Of a stretch of DNA of 64,000 bases, positions 54,328-63,642 are shown piece after piece. The notes under the pieces are model-generated. The model was not told the origin of the DNA and ran no database searches. It saw nothing but the letters and a program-made list of their open reading frames with translations. Position 1 is the first letter of the stretch; each line of letters starts with the position of its first letter. This DNA comes from an uncultured Verrucomicrobia subdivision 3 bacterium (GTDB lineage Bacteria > Verrucomicrobiota > Verrucomicrobiia > Limisphaerales > DASXHY01), in NCBI GenBank assembly GCA_937890005.1, contig CALBZA010000040.1, positions 7,817-71,816 on the forward strand. Reading direction: 5' to 3'. The translations under genes and the position numbers were made by a program.

Positions 54328-55266
54328 ATGACTCTCGCCGAGTTGCTTGAAACGGTCCGCCGCGTTGAGGTGCGAACCAACCGGCTCGTGAACGACACGA
54401 TGGTCGGCGCGTATCTCAGCCGCTTTCGCGGGCGCGGCATGGACTTCGAGGAACTCCGCGAATACATGCCGGGCGACGATGTGCGGGACATCGATTGGAA
54501 TGTGACCAATCGCATGGGCCGGCCGTTCGTAAAGCGCTTCCGCGAGGAACGCGAGCTGGCCATGGTGCTCGCGGTCGATGTTTCGGCTTCGTCATCGTTC
54601 GGTTCCGGCGAGCGGACCAAGCGCGAGTTTGCCACGGAGGTCTCCGCCACACTGGCTATCTCCGCTGCGCGCAGCAGTGACAAGGTCGCGCTGCTTCTCT
54701 TTTCCGACCAGGTGGAGCTGTTCGTTCCGCCGCGGAAGGGAAGGCGGCACATTCTGCGGCTGTTGCGAGAAATGCTTACGCTGCAGCCGCGCGGACGTGG
54801 TACGAACATTCCCGCGGCGCTCACGTTTCTCAATCATGTGCTGCATCGACGGGCGCTCGTTTTTCTGCTCACGGATTTCCTTCACAGCATGGACGCCGAC
54901 GCGATCAACCGGGTGTTGAACCGGCTGCCTGGAGATCATTCGCGCGATGTCTTTCATGAAGTGGGACTCACCAATTCGCGTCATGACCTGGTTTGCGTTC
55001 ATCTGCACGACCGGTTGGAAAGTGAATTTCCGGCAGCGGGAATGGTGACGCTTGAGGATGCGGAAACCGGCGAGCTGTTCGAGTTCGATTCGTCGCGTCA
55101 GCCGGTTCGACGCCAGTTCACAGAAAACAATCAACGCCGACTGATGGAACTCGACACGGCATTGCGTCATGCCGGTGTGGACACGTTGCGTCTGAATTCC
55201 GGCGAACCATTCGCTCACGCATTGCAGCGCTTTTTCGAGCTGCGCCGCGGCAGGAGGCGCGGATGA
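54328..55266 (+). CDS. DUF58 protein of the Bat-like operon
   Basis: 312 residues. Family core near 40-60: RGMDFEELREYMPGDDVRDIDWNVT, then RPFVKRFREERELAMVLAVDVSASS, a von Willebrand A-like fold with the MIDAS DxSxS partly present. DUF58 proteins follow moxR genes and are thought to be MoxR partners. The stop overlaps the next start (ATGA). The upstream heptamer element lies very close to the start codon and may affect translation. Confidence 0.93.
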   Translation: MTLAELLETVRRVEVRTNRLVNDTMVGAYLSRFRGRGMDFEELREYMPGDDVRDIDWNVTNRMGRPFVKRFREERELAMVLAVDVSASSSFGSGERTKREFATEVSATLAISAARSSDKVALLLFSDQVELFVPPRKGRRHILRLLREMLTLQPRGRGTNIPAALTFLNHVLHRRALVFLLTDFLHSMDADAINRVLNRLPGDHSRDVFHEVGLTNSRHDLVCVHLHDRLESEFPAAGMVTLEDAETGELFEFDSSRQPVRRQFTENNQRRLMELDTALRHAGVDTLRLNSGEPFAHALQRFFELRRGRRRG

Positions 55267-55931
55267 GCTTGCGGTCGGGGCGACAAGGCGGCTGGGAGGC
55301 AGGTTTTCGAGCCTGTTGGTGCAGGCTGGAATACCTGCGCTACACGTGGATCGCTTTGCTCGCATTTTTTGCTTCGTCGGTTTCCGCGCCTGCGCAGGGC
55401 ACAAACGGTCCTCGCATCGGCAACGTTTCCTTGCATCCGCCGCATCCGGAAATTCCACCGGGCATCTGGGAACAACATTGGCCATGGATCATTGGCGCCG
55501 TGGTTCTGATGGCGCTGATTGCTACCGCGGCCGTTCACTGGTTGCGAAAGGAACCGCTGCCGGTCGTTGAACCGATCGAATCCCGCACACGCCGCGAGCT
55601 GGTGATGCTGGTGAATCACGCGCCCAGTGCGCAAACACTCAGCAATGTGACCCGCTGCCTTCGAGTTTATTTGTCCGGCGCTTTCGGATTGCCGCCAGAG
55701 GAATTGACCACAAGCGAACTCGGCCAGGCGATCGAGTCGAATGGGATGCTGGAAGCCGAACTCAAGTCGCGCCTGATCCAATGGTTTTCAGAAGCGGATC
55801 AGCTTAAGTTTGCGCCAGCTCGGAATATTGCTCCGGAACGACTGCGTCAGGCTCAAGTGTTGTTTGAACAATGTGAACAGCGACGCGCGGCGCTTCAGCA
55901 GGCCGCGACGAAACCTCCTGTGAACCGGTGA
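55263..55931 (+). CDS. DUF4381-type membrane protein with repeat-derived N-terminus
   Basis: 222 residues. A signal segment near 28-44 (WIALLAFFASSVSAPAQ) and one membrane helix near 78-97, then a soluble helical domain (LTTSELGQAIESNG, ADQLKFAPARNI) typical of DUF4381 in bat operons. The first 27 residues (RQGGWEAGFRACWCRLEYLRY) are encoded by a palindromic repeat (55299-55338), so the N-terminus is longer than in relatives. The ATGA overlap with DUF58 makes 55263 the most likely start. Its stop overlaps the next gene's GTG. Confidence 0.7.
   Translation: MSLRSGRQGGWEAGFRACWCRLEYLRYTWIALLAFFASSVSAPAQGTNGPRIGNVSLHPPHPEIPPGIWEQHWPWIIGAVVLMALIATAAVHWLRKEPLPVVEPIESRTRRELVMLVNHAPSAQTLSNVTRCLRVYLSGAFGLPPEELTTSELGQAIESNGMLEAELKSRLIQWFSEADQLKFAPARNIAPERLRQAQVLFEQCEQRRAALQQAATKPPVNR
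55299..55338 (+). repeat. REP-like palindrome in the DUF4381 coding region
   Basis: Two 17-base arms (GCAGGTTTTCGAGCCTG and CAGGCTGGAATACCTGC) with a 6-base loop, two mismatches. In frame within the gene's start. From memory, a palindrome translating as VAQVFQPA or AGIPAC on the two strands is common in verrucomicrobial genomes. Confidence 0.8.
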
Positions 55932-56968
55932 ACAGCAGCTTCGAATTTCAATATCCCTGGCTGCTGGCGCTCCTTGCACTGCTGCCGATTTACAGCCTGC
56001 TGCGCGGGCGTGTCGGTCGGCATTCGTCGATCCGTTTTTCCAGCTCAGAAGTGATTCGCGCGGTTGGCGCCCAGGCGCGATCGGCCGCGGGACGGCTGCT
56101 TTTCTTTCTGCGCCTGCTCGCAGTGGCGTTCTGCATCATTGCACTGGCCGGACCGCGCTTTGCCGATCATCGCACCGAAACGCAGACGAGCGGCATCGAC
56201 ATCATGCTCGTGCTTGATTTGTCGTGGTCGATGATGGCGCTCGACATGAGTCCGCCGGGCGAGCGTGTGACGCGTTATGACATAGCGTCGAGCGTCATCA
56301 AGGATTTCATTCGAAAACGGCCGGATGATCGCATCGGGCTCATTGTTTTCTCGCAGGTGCCGTATCTCGCCAGTCCGCTGACGTTGAATCACGACTGGCT
56401 GATCCAGAACATCGATCGCATGCACATCGGGATGATTCGCGAACTCGGCACTGCCATCGGCGACGCGACCGCATCTGCGGCCAAACGGTTGAAGGCGTCC
56501 AAGGACAGCAAAAGCCGCGTCATCATTTTGCTCACTGACGGCGACAACAACCGCGGTGACATCGATCCCATTCCTGCCGCGCAACTCGCCGGCGCGTTGG
56601 GAGCGAAGATTTACACGATCGGCATCGGTGTCGAAGAGCCGTGTCAGTTGCCCGCGTTCGAACCTTCCACCGGCAAACTGCTTCTCGGTCCGAATGGCGA
56701 GATCAAGTGGACGCTCGTTCTTCAGCCGGCGAATTATTCTGTGCTCAGCAGGATGTCGGCGTTGTCCGGAGCGAAATCGTATCGCGCGAAGAATCGTCAG
56801 GAACTGGAGAACATTTACAACGAAATCGATCGTCAGGAAAAAACCGAGGTCAAACTCCGTCGTTACACCACCTACACGCCGCTGTTTCAATGGCCGTTGC
56901 TGGCAGGATTCGGATTGCTCGCGCTGGAGTTGATCCTGGGCCACACGCGTTACAGGAGGATTCCATGA
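55928..56968 (+). CDS. BatA-like VWA protein
   Basis: 346 residues from a GTG overlapping the previous stop. N-terminal membrane segments (WLLALLALLPIYSLL, FFLRLLAVAFCIIAL), then a VWA domain with MIDAS LDLSWSM near 96-102 and LLTDGDNNRGD. A C-terminal membrane segment (LLAGFGLLALELIL) follows. BatA-type protein of the aerotolerance operon, facing the periplasm with its partner BatB. The next start, at 56965, overlaps the stop by 4 bases with AGGAGG six bases before it. Confidence 0.9.
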   Translation: MNSSFEFQYPWLLALLALLPIYSLLRGRVGRHSSIRFSSSEVIRAVGAQARSAAGRLLFFLRLLAVAFCIIALAGPRFADHRTETQTSGIDIMLVLDLSWSMMALDMSPPGERVTRYDIASSVIKDFIRKRPDDRIGLIVFSQVPYLASPLTLNHDWLIQNIDRMHIGMIRELGTAIGDATASAAKRLKASKDSKSRVIILLTDGDNNRGDIDPIPAAQLAGALGAKIYTIGIGVEEPCQLPAFEPSTGKLLLGPNGEIKWTLVLQPANYSVLSRMSALSGAKSYRAKNRQELENIYNEIDRQEKTEVKLRRYTTYTPLFQWPLLAGFGLLALELILGHTRYRRIP

Positions 56969-57984
56969 ACTGGACCGATCCTCATTTCGCGGAGCCGCAA
57001 TGGCTATGGCTGGCGGGACTTGGTCCGGTGTTGCTGATTGCACTGATGATTTACGCAGCTGCGGCGAGGCGGAGACAGCTTCGGGCCATAGCATCGGCGG
57101 AACGCGTTGCGGATCTGACCCGTTCTCACAGTTCGATTCGTCGGATTGTGAAGAATGTCCTGCTGGTGCTGGCGGTTCTGGGCATTGGACTGGCCCTCGC
57201 GCGGCCGCAGTGGGGCGTGCATGAGTTTGCCGTGCAGGAGCTGGATGAAGACGTGATTTTCGTGATGGATTGTTCGCGCAGCATGCTGGCCACGGACATC
57301 GCGCCGAATCGACTGGAGCGCGCGAAGCTCGCCGTTCTGGATTTCGTGCATCGACAGCAGCGCGGACGCGTCGGGCTTGTGGCTTTCGCGGGGCAGGCAT
57401 TTCTTCAATGCCCGCTTACGTTCGATCACGACGCATTTGAGGAATCGCTGCGTGCAATTGATGACAAAACGATTTCACTCGCAGGAACCGACATTGGCCG
57501 CGCTTTGGAGGAGGCGTATCGCGGCATGGAAACCAACAAGAGCCGGAAGGTGATCGTGCTGCTGACTGATGGCGAAGACCTGGAGCAATCCGGCATCAAG
57601 ACAGCCGAAGCGCTCGCGAAGCAGGGCGTGGTGGTGTTCACGATCGGCGTGGGAACTGCCACGGGCGCGGAGATCCGGACAATGAACGAGCAGAACGTGC
57701 TGGAGACGGTCCGCGACAAGGATGGCACGCCGGTGCGCAGCAAGCTCGACGAAGATACGCTCCGTGCGATCGCGACGGTGACAAAGGGGAATTACTATCC
57801 GCTCGGCGGACTTGGAGAAGGACTGGCGAAGGTGCGATTGTCGATGGATGTCATCGATGCGGAATCGCGCCGTGTTCCATTGCGAAAGTTTGGCATCGAT
57901 CGATTCCATTATTTTGTCGGCGTCGTGTTACTGTGCCTCGTCGCGGAATCGTTGATGGGAACGAGGCGAAAAAGGGGTGAGTGA
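56965..57984 (+). CDS. BatB-like VWA protein
   Basis: 339 residues from the ATG at 56965 (AGGAGG upstream); a frame open to 56641 is only read-through of batA. Membrane anchors at both ends. MIDAS VMDCSRSM near 101-108, LLTDGEDLEQSG near 190, with the two VWA strands LVAFAGQAFLQCPLTFDHD and VVVFTIGVGTATGAE. Second VWA protein of the Bat operon. Start and stop are tightly packed with neighbours. Confidence 0.9.
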   Translation: MNWTDPHFAEPQWLWLAGLGPVLLIALMIYAAAARRRQLRAIASAERVADLTRSHSSIRRIVKNVLLVLAVLGIGLALARPQWGVHEFAVQELDEDVIFVMDCSRSMLATDIAPNRLERAKLAVLDFVHRQQRGRVGLVAFAGQAFLQCPLTFDHDAFEESLRAIDDKTISLAGTDIGRALEEAYRGMETNKSRKVIVLLTDGEDLEQSGIKTAEALAKQGVVVFTIGVGTATGAEIRTMNEQNVLETVRDKDGTPVRSKLDEDTLRAIATVTKGNYYPLGGLGEGLAKVRLSMDVIDAESRRVPLRKFGIDRFHYFVGVVLLCLVAESLMGTRRKRGE

Positions 57985-57991
57985 TTGAGTC

Positions 57992-59020
57992 ATGAAGGTC
58001 ACAATGAGAGAACCGAAGGCCGGAAATATTCGCAGTTGTTTGCTGCCTGCGATGTTCTTCGTGCTGTCTTCGTTCTTCGGGAACCTTGTTACTGTAGCGG
58101 CTAAGCCGGTGTTCATGGATTTCACCAATGCACCCGCCTCCGCATCAGCCATCGTGACCGAGCCGGAGCCGCGATCGACGCGTGAGATTTTCAATCTCGG
58201 AACCCGGAAGCTTCGAGCCGGTCAGCTGGCCGAGGCGGAGACGCGGTTTCAACAGGTGTTGCAGGCGCAGGAGGAAAAGCTTCAACCGGCGGCACTCTAC
58301 AATCTCGGGCACACCCGCTTCGAGCAGGGAGCGCTGGAGCTGAAGAAATCGTCGGACCCGGCACAAGTCGCTGCGCGAGGACGGGCTGCCGCGCAAACGG
58401 CGGATCGTGCGGCGGATCGGGCGCGCGACGCGGCTTTGGGAAATGATCTTCCCGAGATGCTTGCGGCGTATGTGAACGGACGCGGCGCACGGCGTGAATT
58501 GAAGGCGGCGACAGAAGCGGTGAAGCGTGCCCTTGAACTGCACGGTGCGGCGCTCAGGAAATGGCAGCGTTCAGCCGCGGATTTCCGGAGCGCGGCGGAG
58601 TTGAATCCGAAGGACACCAACGCACTGCGCAACGCGCAACTTGTGGAAGGTGAAATTGCGAAGCTTGTGGACAGCATCCGCGAAATGCAGCAGGCGCAAC
58701 AGGCCATGGCCCAGAGCCGTCAGGGCTTGCAGGAAATGATGAGGCAACTGGGTGGAAGAATTCCGGAATCGATGATGCCGCCGGGCGCGCGTGGTGAGGA
58801 TGAGGAAGATGAAGAGGGGGAGAACGGTGACGAAGAGCCGCCGGAACAGACGCCCGGACTTCAACAGGGCAAAGGACGTGAAGGGGACGAAATGAAACTC
58901 ACGCCGGAGGAAGCGGGCTGGATTCTCGACAGTCTCAAGGGGGACAGCGACCGTCGGCTGCCAATGGGGCAGGGAGACACTTCCGAGCCACGCAACAAGG
59001 ACAGGACGCGGACGTGGTGA
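57992..59020 (+). CDS. TPR protein of the Bat operon (BatC-like)
   Basis: 342 residues with a hydrophobic N-terminal signal (LLPAMFFVLSSFFGNLV) and two or three helix-turn-helix pairs of TPR type (LGTRKLRAGQLAEAETRFQ, ALYNLGHTRFEQGALEL, FRSAAELNPKDTNALRNAQ). A coiled-coil MQQAQQAMAQSRQGLQEMM precedes an acidic, Pro/Glu-rich tail (GEDEEDEEGENGDEEPPEQ). Periplasmic scaffold; its stop overlaps the next start (TGATG). Confidence 0.8.
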   Translation: MKVTMREPKAGNIRSCLLPAMFFVLSSFFGNLVTVAAKPVFMDFTNAPASASAIVTEPEPRSTREIFNLGTRKLRAGQLAEAETRFQQVLQAQEEKLQPAALYNLGHTRFEQGALELKKSSDPAQVAARGRAAAQTADRAADRARDAALGNDLPEMLAAYVNGRGARRELKAATEAVKRALELHGAALRKWQRSAADFRSAAELNPKDTNALRNAQLVEGEIAKLVDSIREMQQAQQAMAQSRQGLQEMMRQLGGRIPESMMPPGARGEDEEDEEGENGDEEPPEQTPGLQQGKGREGDEMKLTPEEAGWILDSLKGDSDRRLPMGQGDTSEPRNKDRTRTW

Positions 59021-60882
59021 TGAAGCGCATTCGACATTTTCTCGCAAAGGTCAAACCGCTCGGCCTGGTTGTGGCCGTGTTTGCGGTTGTTTCCACGGTA
59101 GTGGCACAACCTGGCACGCCGAACACGATGCCGCCGATCGATCCGTTGTTGCAGTTGATGATGACCCAGCCGTCGATCGACATTTCGACGAACACGGAAA
59201 TCACTGCGGTTTTCGATCCGCCGGTCGTTCGACCGGGAGATGTTTCTATCTGGCGGGTGGCGATCAACGCGTTGAACGATTCGGTTGATTGGACCAATGC
59301 CGTTCCATTTCCACCCGGCCTCGTCGCCACGCAGAGCGCGCGCGGACTGTTCCTGAATCCGACGGAAGGCAAACTGAAACCGATTACCGGTTTGAACTAT
59401 CGGGTTCGCGCCACTGCCGAAGGTGTGTTCACGATTCCGTCGTTTGAGGTTCAGGTGTATGGCCGCGCTGTGACAGTTCCCGCGTCGAAACTCGAAGTGA
59501 ATCGCTTCGCTCCGGTTTCGGCGCCTCAGTCGATCAGCGTGGAACTTGCGGAGAACGAAGCTTACATCGGACAACCGGTGAAAGCTGCCGTGCTGTTGAG
59601 AGCGGCGCGTGGCGGACAGGTTCAATTTCTCCAGGAAGTGAAGTTGAACGGCGAAGGTTTTCTCGTCGATCTCGGCAGCTCACGACAGTCGATCAGCACA
59701 GTTCGCGGATCCGACGGCGCGCCTGTGGCGGCGTATGCTTATGAAACGATGATCACACCATTGCGTGCCGGGCAGCTGGAGGTTTCGGCTCAGGGATTTA
59801 CGGCAGGAAACCGGGTTGCCGGGGCGATCATCATTCAGGGACAGGTGACAATTCCCGGCGGACCGCCGCGCTTCGACCTGCTGGATGCGGAGCCGGTGAT
59901 TCTCCGGGCGAAGCCATTGCCGAAGGAGGGGGAACTGCCCGGATTTCAGGGAGCGATCGGATTGTTTTCGAACTCGCCGCCGAAACTTTCGACAAACGTG
60001 GTGCGCGTCGGCGATGTTGTGAAGCTGACCGTTTCGTTCAGTGGCGAAGGAAACCTCGCTCGTCTCGCTCCGCCCCGGCCGCCGGTCGGCGCCAACTGGC
60101 AGGTTTTTGAAGCTCAACGCGGGCCGACGGAGATGATTCCGGGCACACGGATTCTGTATCCGGCCAATTCGGCGATTTTCACCTTCCGAATGATTCCGCT
60201 CACGACCGAGGTCACGGCGACGCCGGCAATTCCATTCAGCTATTTTGATCCGCATCGCGGAGTTTACGTCGATGCCACAGTGCCGCCGCAGCCGGTTAAG
60301 GTGTTGCCGGATGAAGGTGAATCGGACAGCCGCGTGATGGCCGCGCTTGCGGAAAATGCGTCGGCGAAACAAAAACCACTCAGGCTCGCAGATGTGACAT
60401 CACGGCCGGGCATGGCATCGGCGTCGCTGGCACCGCTGCAGAAGCGGGGCTGGTTCGTGGTTGTGCAGGCGGTGCCGTTGTTGGGATTGCTTGGAATCTG
60501 GCAATGGGATCGGCGACGACGATTTCATGAGCTGCATCCGGAAGTGAAGATTCGTCGTCGGGCGCGAAAAGTTTTCAGGCGGGAACGTCGTTCGATTCGG
60601 GCCGCCTTGAGTGCGCGAGATGAAACAGGCTATGTGAGAGCGGCTGTGGCCGCGATTCGCGCTGCGACGGCACCGGACATTTCAGCCGATCCGCGCGCGC
60701 TGGTTGGAAAGGACGTGCTTTCTGTGATCAGCGAAAATGAGGAAGCGCGGACGTTGGTAAGTCGATTATTCGCGGCCTCCGATACGGTGGGATTTTCGCA
60801 GGACGCAAAGCTTGGGCAACGCTTGACGGAATTCGATCCGCAACTTCAGGTGCTGCTGGATCAATTGGAGGCGAGGTTGTGA
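59020..60882 (+). CDS. BatD-like protein
   Basis: 620 residues. Signal peptide (LGLVVAVFAVVSTVVAQ), repeated beta domains (VELAENEAYIGQPVKAAVLLRAARG, VVRVGDVVKLTVSFSGEGNLA) as in BatD, a membrane segment near 475-495, and a cytoplasmic basic segment (KIRRRARKVFRRERRSIR). BatD proteins bridge the periplasm and membrane in the aerotolerance complex. The TGATG overlap with the TPR gene before and the BatE-like gene after supports a single transcript. Confidence 0.9.
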   Translation: MKRIRHFLAKVKPLGLVVAVFAVVSTVVAQPGTPNTMPPIDPLLQLMMTQPSIDISTNTEITAVFDPPVVRPGDVSIWRVAINALNDSVDWTNAVPFPPGLVATQSARGLFLNPTEGKLKPITGLNYRVRATAEGVFTIPSFEVQVYGRAVTVPASKLEVNRFAPVSAPQSISVELAENEAYIGQPVKAAVLLRAARGGQVQFLQEVKLNGEGFLVDLGSSRQSISTVRGSDGAPVAAYAYETMITPLRAGQLEVSAQGFTAGNRVAGAIIIQGQVTIPGGPPRFDLLDAEPVILRAKPLPKEGELPGFQGAIGLFSNSPPKLSTNVVRVGDVVKLTVSFSGEGNLARLAPPRPPVGANWQVFEAQRGPTEMIPGTRILYPANSAIFTFRMIPLTTEVTATPAIPFSYFDPHRGVYVDATVPPQPVKVLPDEGESDSRVMAALAENASAKQKPLRLADVTSRPGMASASLAPLQKRGWFVVVQAVPLLGLLGIWQWDRRRRFHELHPEVKIRRRARKVFRRERRSIRAALSARDETGYVRAAVAAIRAATAPDISADPRALVGKDVLSVISENEEARTLVSRLFAASDTVGFSQDAKLGQRLTEFDPQLQVLLDQLEARL

Positions 60883-61637
60883 TGTTGTCCGTTCGCAAAA
60901 ACATTCTCGCGTGCATTGCAGTGTTTGCGTTGTTCCTTCTGGCGCCTGCATTGCGCGCGGTGGCGGATGAAACCAACTGGTTTCAGGCCGGATTGGAATC
61001 GTATCGAGCCGGTTATCTGGCGGATGCGGGAACCGCGTTTCGCAATTCCCTCAAGCAAACAGTCTCAGCCGGTGTGCTCCAGAATCTCGGAAATGTGGAG
61101 TGGCACCGGGAACGGGTCGGTGACGCCGTGCTGGCGTGGGAACAGGCGCTCTGGGTCGATCCGTTCAACGCTGCGGCGCGAAACAATCTTCAGTTTGCCC
61201 GTGAGGCGGCGCAGCTCGAGTCACCGGAACTGCGCTGGTTCGAAGTGGCGTCCACGTGGCTGCCGAACAGCTGGTGGGCGTGGTTGACGGGACTGAGCCT
61301 CTGGACCGCGGTGGCGGCGGTCGTGATTCCCGGTGTGTTGCGTCGGCGGCGGTCTGTGTGGCAGCAGGTTGTTGCTGCCATCGGGTTGGGAATTTTTCTT
61401 CTCTGTGTTCCGGCGCATGTGGGAACGATGACACGCGCAAAAATTGGATTTGTTCTGAATCCGGAAACCCGCCTGCGCCTGACGCCGACAGAAGGCGCGG
61501 AGACAGTGACGCTGCTTGGCGCGGGCGAACCTGTGCGGAGTGGACATTCACGCGGCAAGTTCATTTTCGTTCGAACGAATCGCGGAAGCGGTTGGCTGGA
61601 TCAGGAGGACGTTGGATTGATTTCGCAACTGCGATAA
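60882..61637 (+). CDS. BatE-like TPR and SH3 protein
   Basis: 251 residues from the ATG at 60882 (TGATG). A signal peptide (LACIAVFALFLLAPALRA), one TPR block (LQNLGNVEWHRERVGDAVLAWEQAL), two membrane segments (near 128-150 and 158-180), and a C-terminal SH3-like domain (LNPETRLRLTPTEGAETVTLL, RTNRGSGWLDQEDVG). Last gene of the Bat-like operon, 100 bases before the convergent YihY gene's stop. Confidence 0.85.
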   Translation: MLSVRKNILACIAVFALFLLAPALRAVADETNWFQAGLESYRAGYLADAGTAFRNSLKQTVSAGVLQNLGNVEWHRERVGDAVLAWEQALWVDPFNAAARNNLQFAREAAQLESPELRWFEVASTWLPNSWWAWLTGLSLWTAVAAVVIPGVLRRRRSVWQQVVAAIGLGIFLLCVPAHVGTMTRAKIGFVLNPETRLRLTPTEGAETVTLLGAGEPVRSGHSRGKFIFVRTNRGSGWLDQEDVGLISQLR

Positions 61638-61736
61638 CCCGACGCCTTACGGGAGGGCGTGCAGGCGCGAAGGATTTGTGCCGAAATTTGTGCGGACGGA
61701 AAGTTTTCGATCTCGGAGTTGATCGGTTGATGCGAC

Positions 61737-63593
61737 TTACAACGGGAAATTGCGTTCTTCTTCCTCGTTGTTGGATGGTGTGACGCGTTTCTGGGAAGAG
61801 CTGGAATCCTGTGGTGCTGATTCTGGTTCAGATTCTTCAGGTTCCTCTGCAACTGCAGCTGGTTTTTCTTCTTCCGCAGGAATGATTGGTTCTGCTTCGT
61901 CGATTGATTTGGAATCCGCTTCGACGGCGGGTTGGACCGGTGTTGGCGTGGGTGGAACGAGGGCGGCTGTCAGCTTCGGAGTTTCTTCGGGCGATTTTGG
62001 TGCGGCCAGTTCGAGGCGTGCATGGGCGCGATTCACCAGCGTGAGCATGGAGATCTGCGATGCCGCTTCCTTTTCGGCGGCCTGAATGCGAGCGAACTCG
62101 CCATAAACCTCGGCGCGAACCGGTTCGTCGTGCGTCAGCAGTTCCTGTCCCTGCGTGGCGCGCATGGCCATGAGAATGTGATGCGCGGTGATGTCTTCCA
62201 GCGGACGCGCGGGGAGGAACGCGGGTTCGCCGCGGTTGACTTCCATGACGAGACGGGCGTTCATCAGCACCTCCAGCACCTGTTGAATCAGCCGGCTTGG
62301 GATGCCCAGTTCCTTCGACATTTCCGGAATGGAGGCGGGAGGCTGCCCTTTTTGGAATCGATACCCGACGCTGGTCATCAGGCGGAGTGCGACAAATTCC
62401 CGTCCGCGCTGATTCACGTGTTCAACCAGTTTTTCCTGAAGGTAAGCCTGCCGGTTCTGGAACGCGTAGGCGACCTGGGCGCCAAAGAGGACCGTGATCC
62501 AAACAATGTAGAGACCGCCCATGAACAGCGGAATGATGGCAAGTCCGCCATACATCGCGTCGGCCTTTACGAAACGCGAGGCAAAGAGAAATCCAAGCTG
62601 GTTGTAACTGTGCCAGAGCACGCCGGCGAGCGATCCACCCACAAACGCTGCCGAAAAGTTCACCCGCGTGTTCGGCATCACCCAGTAGAACAGGCTGAAC
62701 ACGCAACAGATCACAACCACCGGTGCCGCGGTTGAAATCAGAAATTCGACGAACGGCATCGCGGCGAGGATGTCGCGCACTTTCTGAATTTTCGGGCCGT
62801 TGGCAAAGGTGAGAGCGAGCATCAGCAGCGCAGGTCCAAGAACGATCGTGGTAATGTAATTCGTAATGCGGGCCTGCCAGCCGCGCCCGCGTGTCACGCC
62901 CCAGATGTCATTGAACGCCTCCTCAATCCGCGTGAGGGTCAGGACAACCGTCACGATGAGGAAGAACATGCCCGTGACGCCGAGTGCCCCGCTGTTGGTG
63001 CGCTGGATGAAGTTGTAAATCTGTTCGGCCGCGCGCTGTTGTCCGAGCTGGACGCGCTCGTCCTGAATCGGAGGCGCTTCTTCGGCGGCTTCTTCCGCCG
63101 ATTCCGTCTCATCCGTGGCCGAACTGGCCAGCGCGGCACGGGCTGCGGAAAGGACGGTGTTTGTTGAAGGTTCCAGCGGGACGTCTTCGGAGGTTGAAGG
63201 GTCGGAAGTCGAATTGGTTTCTTCCAGGGGCCAGGAAAAATTCTGGGAGACGGAAAAGTGGTTGGTGCTTGGGACGTCGAACTGCGGGAGAAGGCGATGC
63301 ACGAACTGTTCGATGAATTCCCGGATCTGTTCCTCGCCAGTTTTCTTCAACCACGCGCTGCTGATGCTCATGACGACCGCGAGGATTGGAACGAGCGACA
63401 ACAATGTGGTGAACGACAGTGCCGAGGCACGCACCGGGCAGCGGTTTCGGACGAAGCTGCGCCAGACCAGCACCCAGAAATGCAGAAACTTGCGGATCCC
63501 CTTCGGTTCGCCTTCCGAGCGGATGAAGCTCTCATCCCAGATCGAGAGCGCCGTCTCCCAGATTTTCCGCAGTTTGGACAAGATGTTGGCCAT
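61737..63593 (-). CDS. YihY/BrkB-family membrane protein with extended tails
   Basis: 618 residues. Core membrane segments: PVRASALSFTTLLSLVPILAVVMSI near 55, FVGGSLAGVLWHSYNQLGF and GLAIIPLFMGGLYIVWITVLFGAQVAYA near 345-375. A Ser/Thr/Glu-rich insert lies at about 125-175 (STSEDVPLEPSTNTVLSA) in place of a short loop. The C-terminal domain (about 400-510) resembles a winged helix, with KGQPPASIPEMSKELGIPSRLIQQVLEVLM. The last 90 residues are Pro/Glu-rich and disordered. Family role unknown. Confidence 0.88.
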   Translation of the reverse strand: MANILSKLRKIWETALSIWDESFIRSEGEPKGIRKFLHFWVLVWRSFVRNRCPVRASALSFTTLLSLVPILAVVMSISSAWLKKTGEEQIREFIEQFVHRLLPQFDVPSTNHFSVSQNFSWPLEETNSTSDPSTSEDVPLEPSTNTVLSAARAALASSATDETESAEEAAEEAPPIQDERVQLGQQRAAEQIYNFIQRTNSGALGVTGMFFLIVTVVLTLTRIEEAFNDIWGVTRGRGWQARITNYITTIVLGPALLMLALTFANGPKIQKVRDILAAMPFVEFLISTAAPVVVICCVFSLFYWVMPNTRVNFSAAFVGGSLAGVLWHSYNQLGFLFASRFVKADAMYGGLAIIPLFMGGLYIVWITVLFGAQVAYAFQNRQAYLQEKLVEHVNQRGREFVALRLMTSVGYRFQKGQPPASIPEMSKELGIPSRLIQQVLEVLMNARLVMEVNRGEPAFLPARPLEDITAHHILMAMRATQGQELLTHDEPVRAEVYGEFARIQAAEKEAASQISMLTLVNRAHARLELAAPKSPEETPKLTAALVPPTPTPVQPAVEADSKSIDEAEPIIPAEEEKPAAVAEEPEESEPESAPQDSSSSQKRVTPSNNEEEERNFPL

Positions 63594-63642
63594 CGCGAGG
63601 CACGCTAGCAGAGGGGAACCTCAAGTCAATTTCCCGCCTGTC

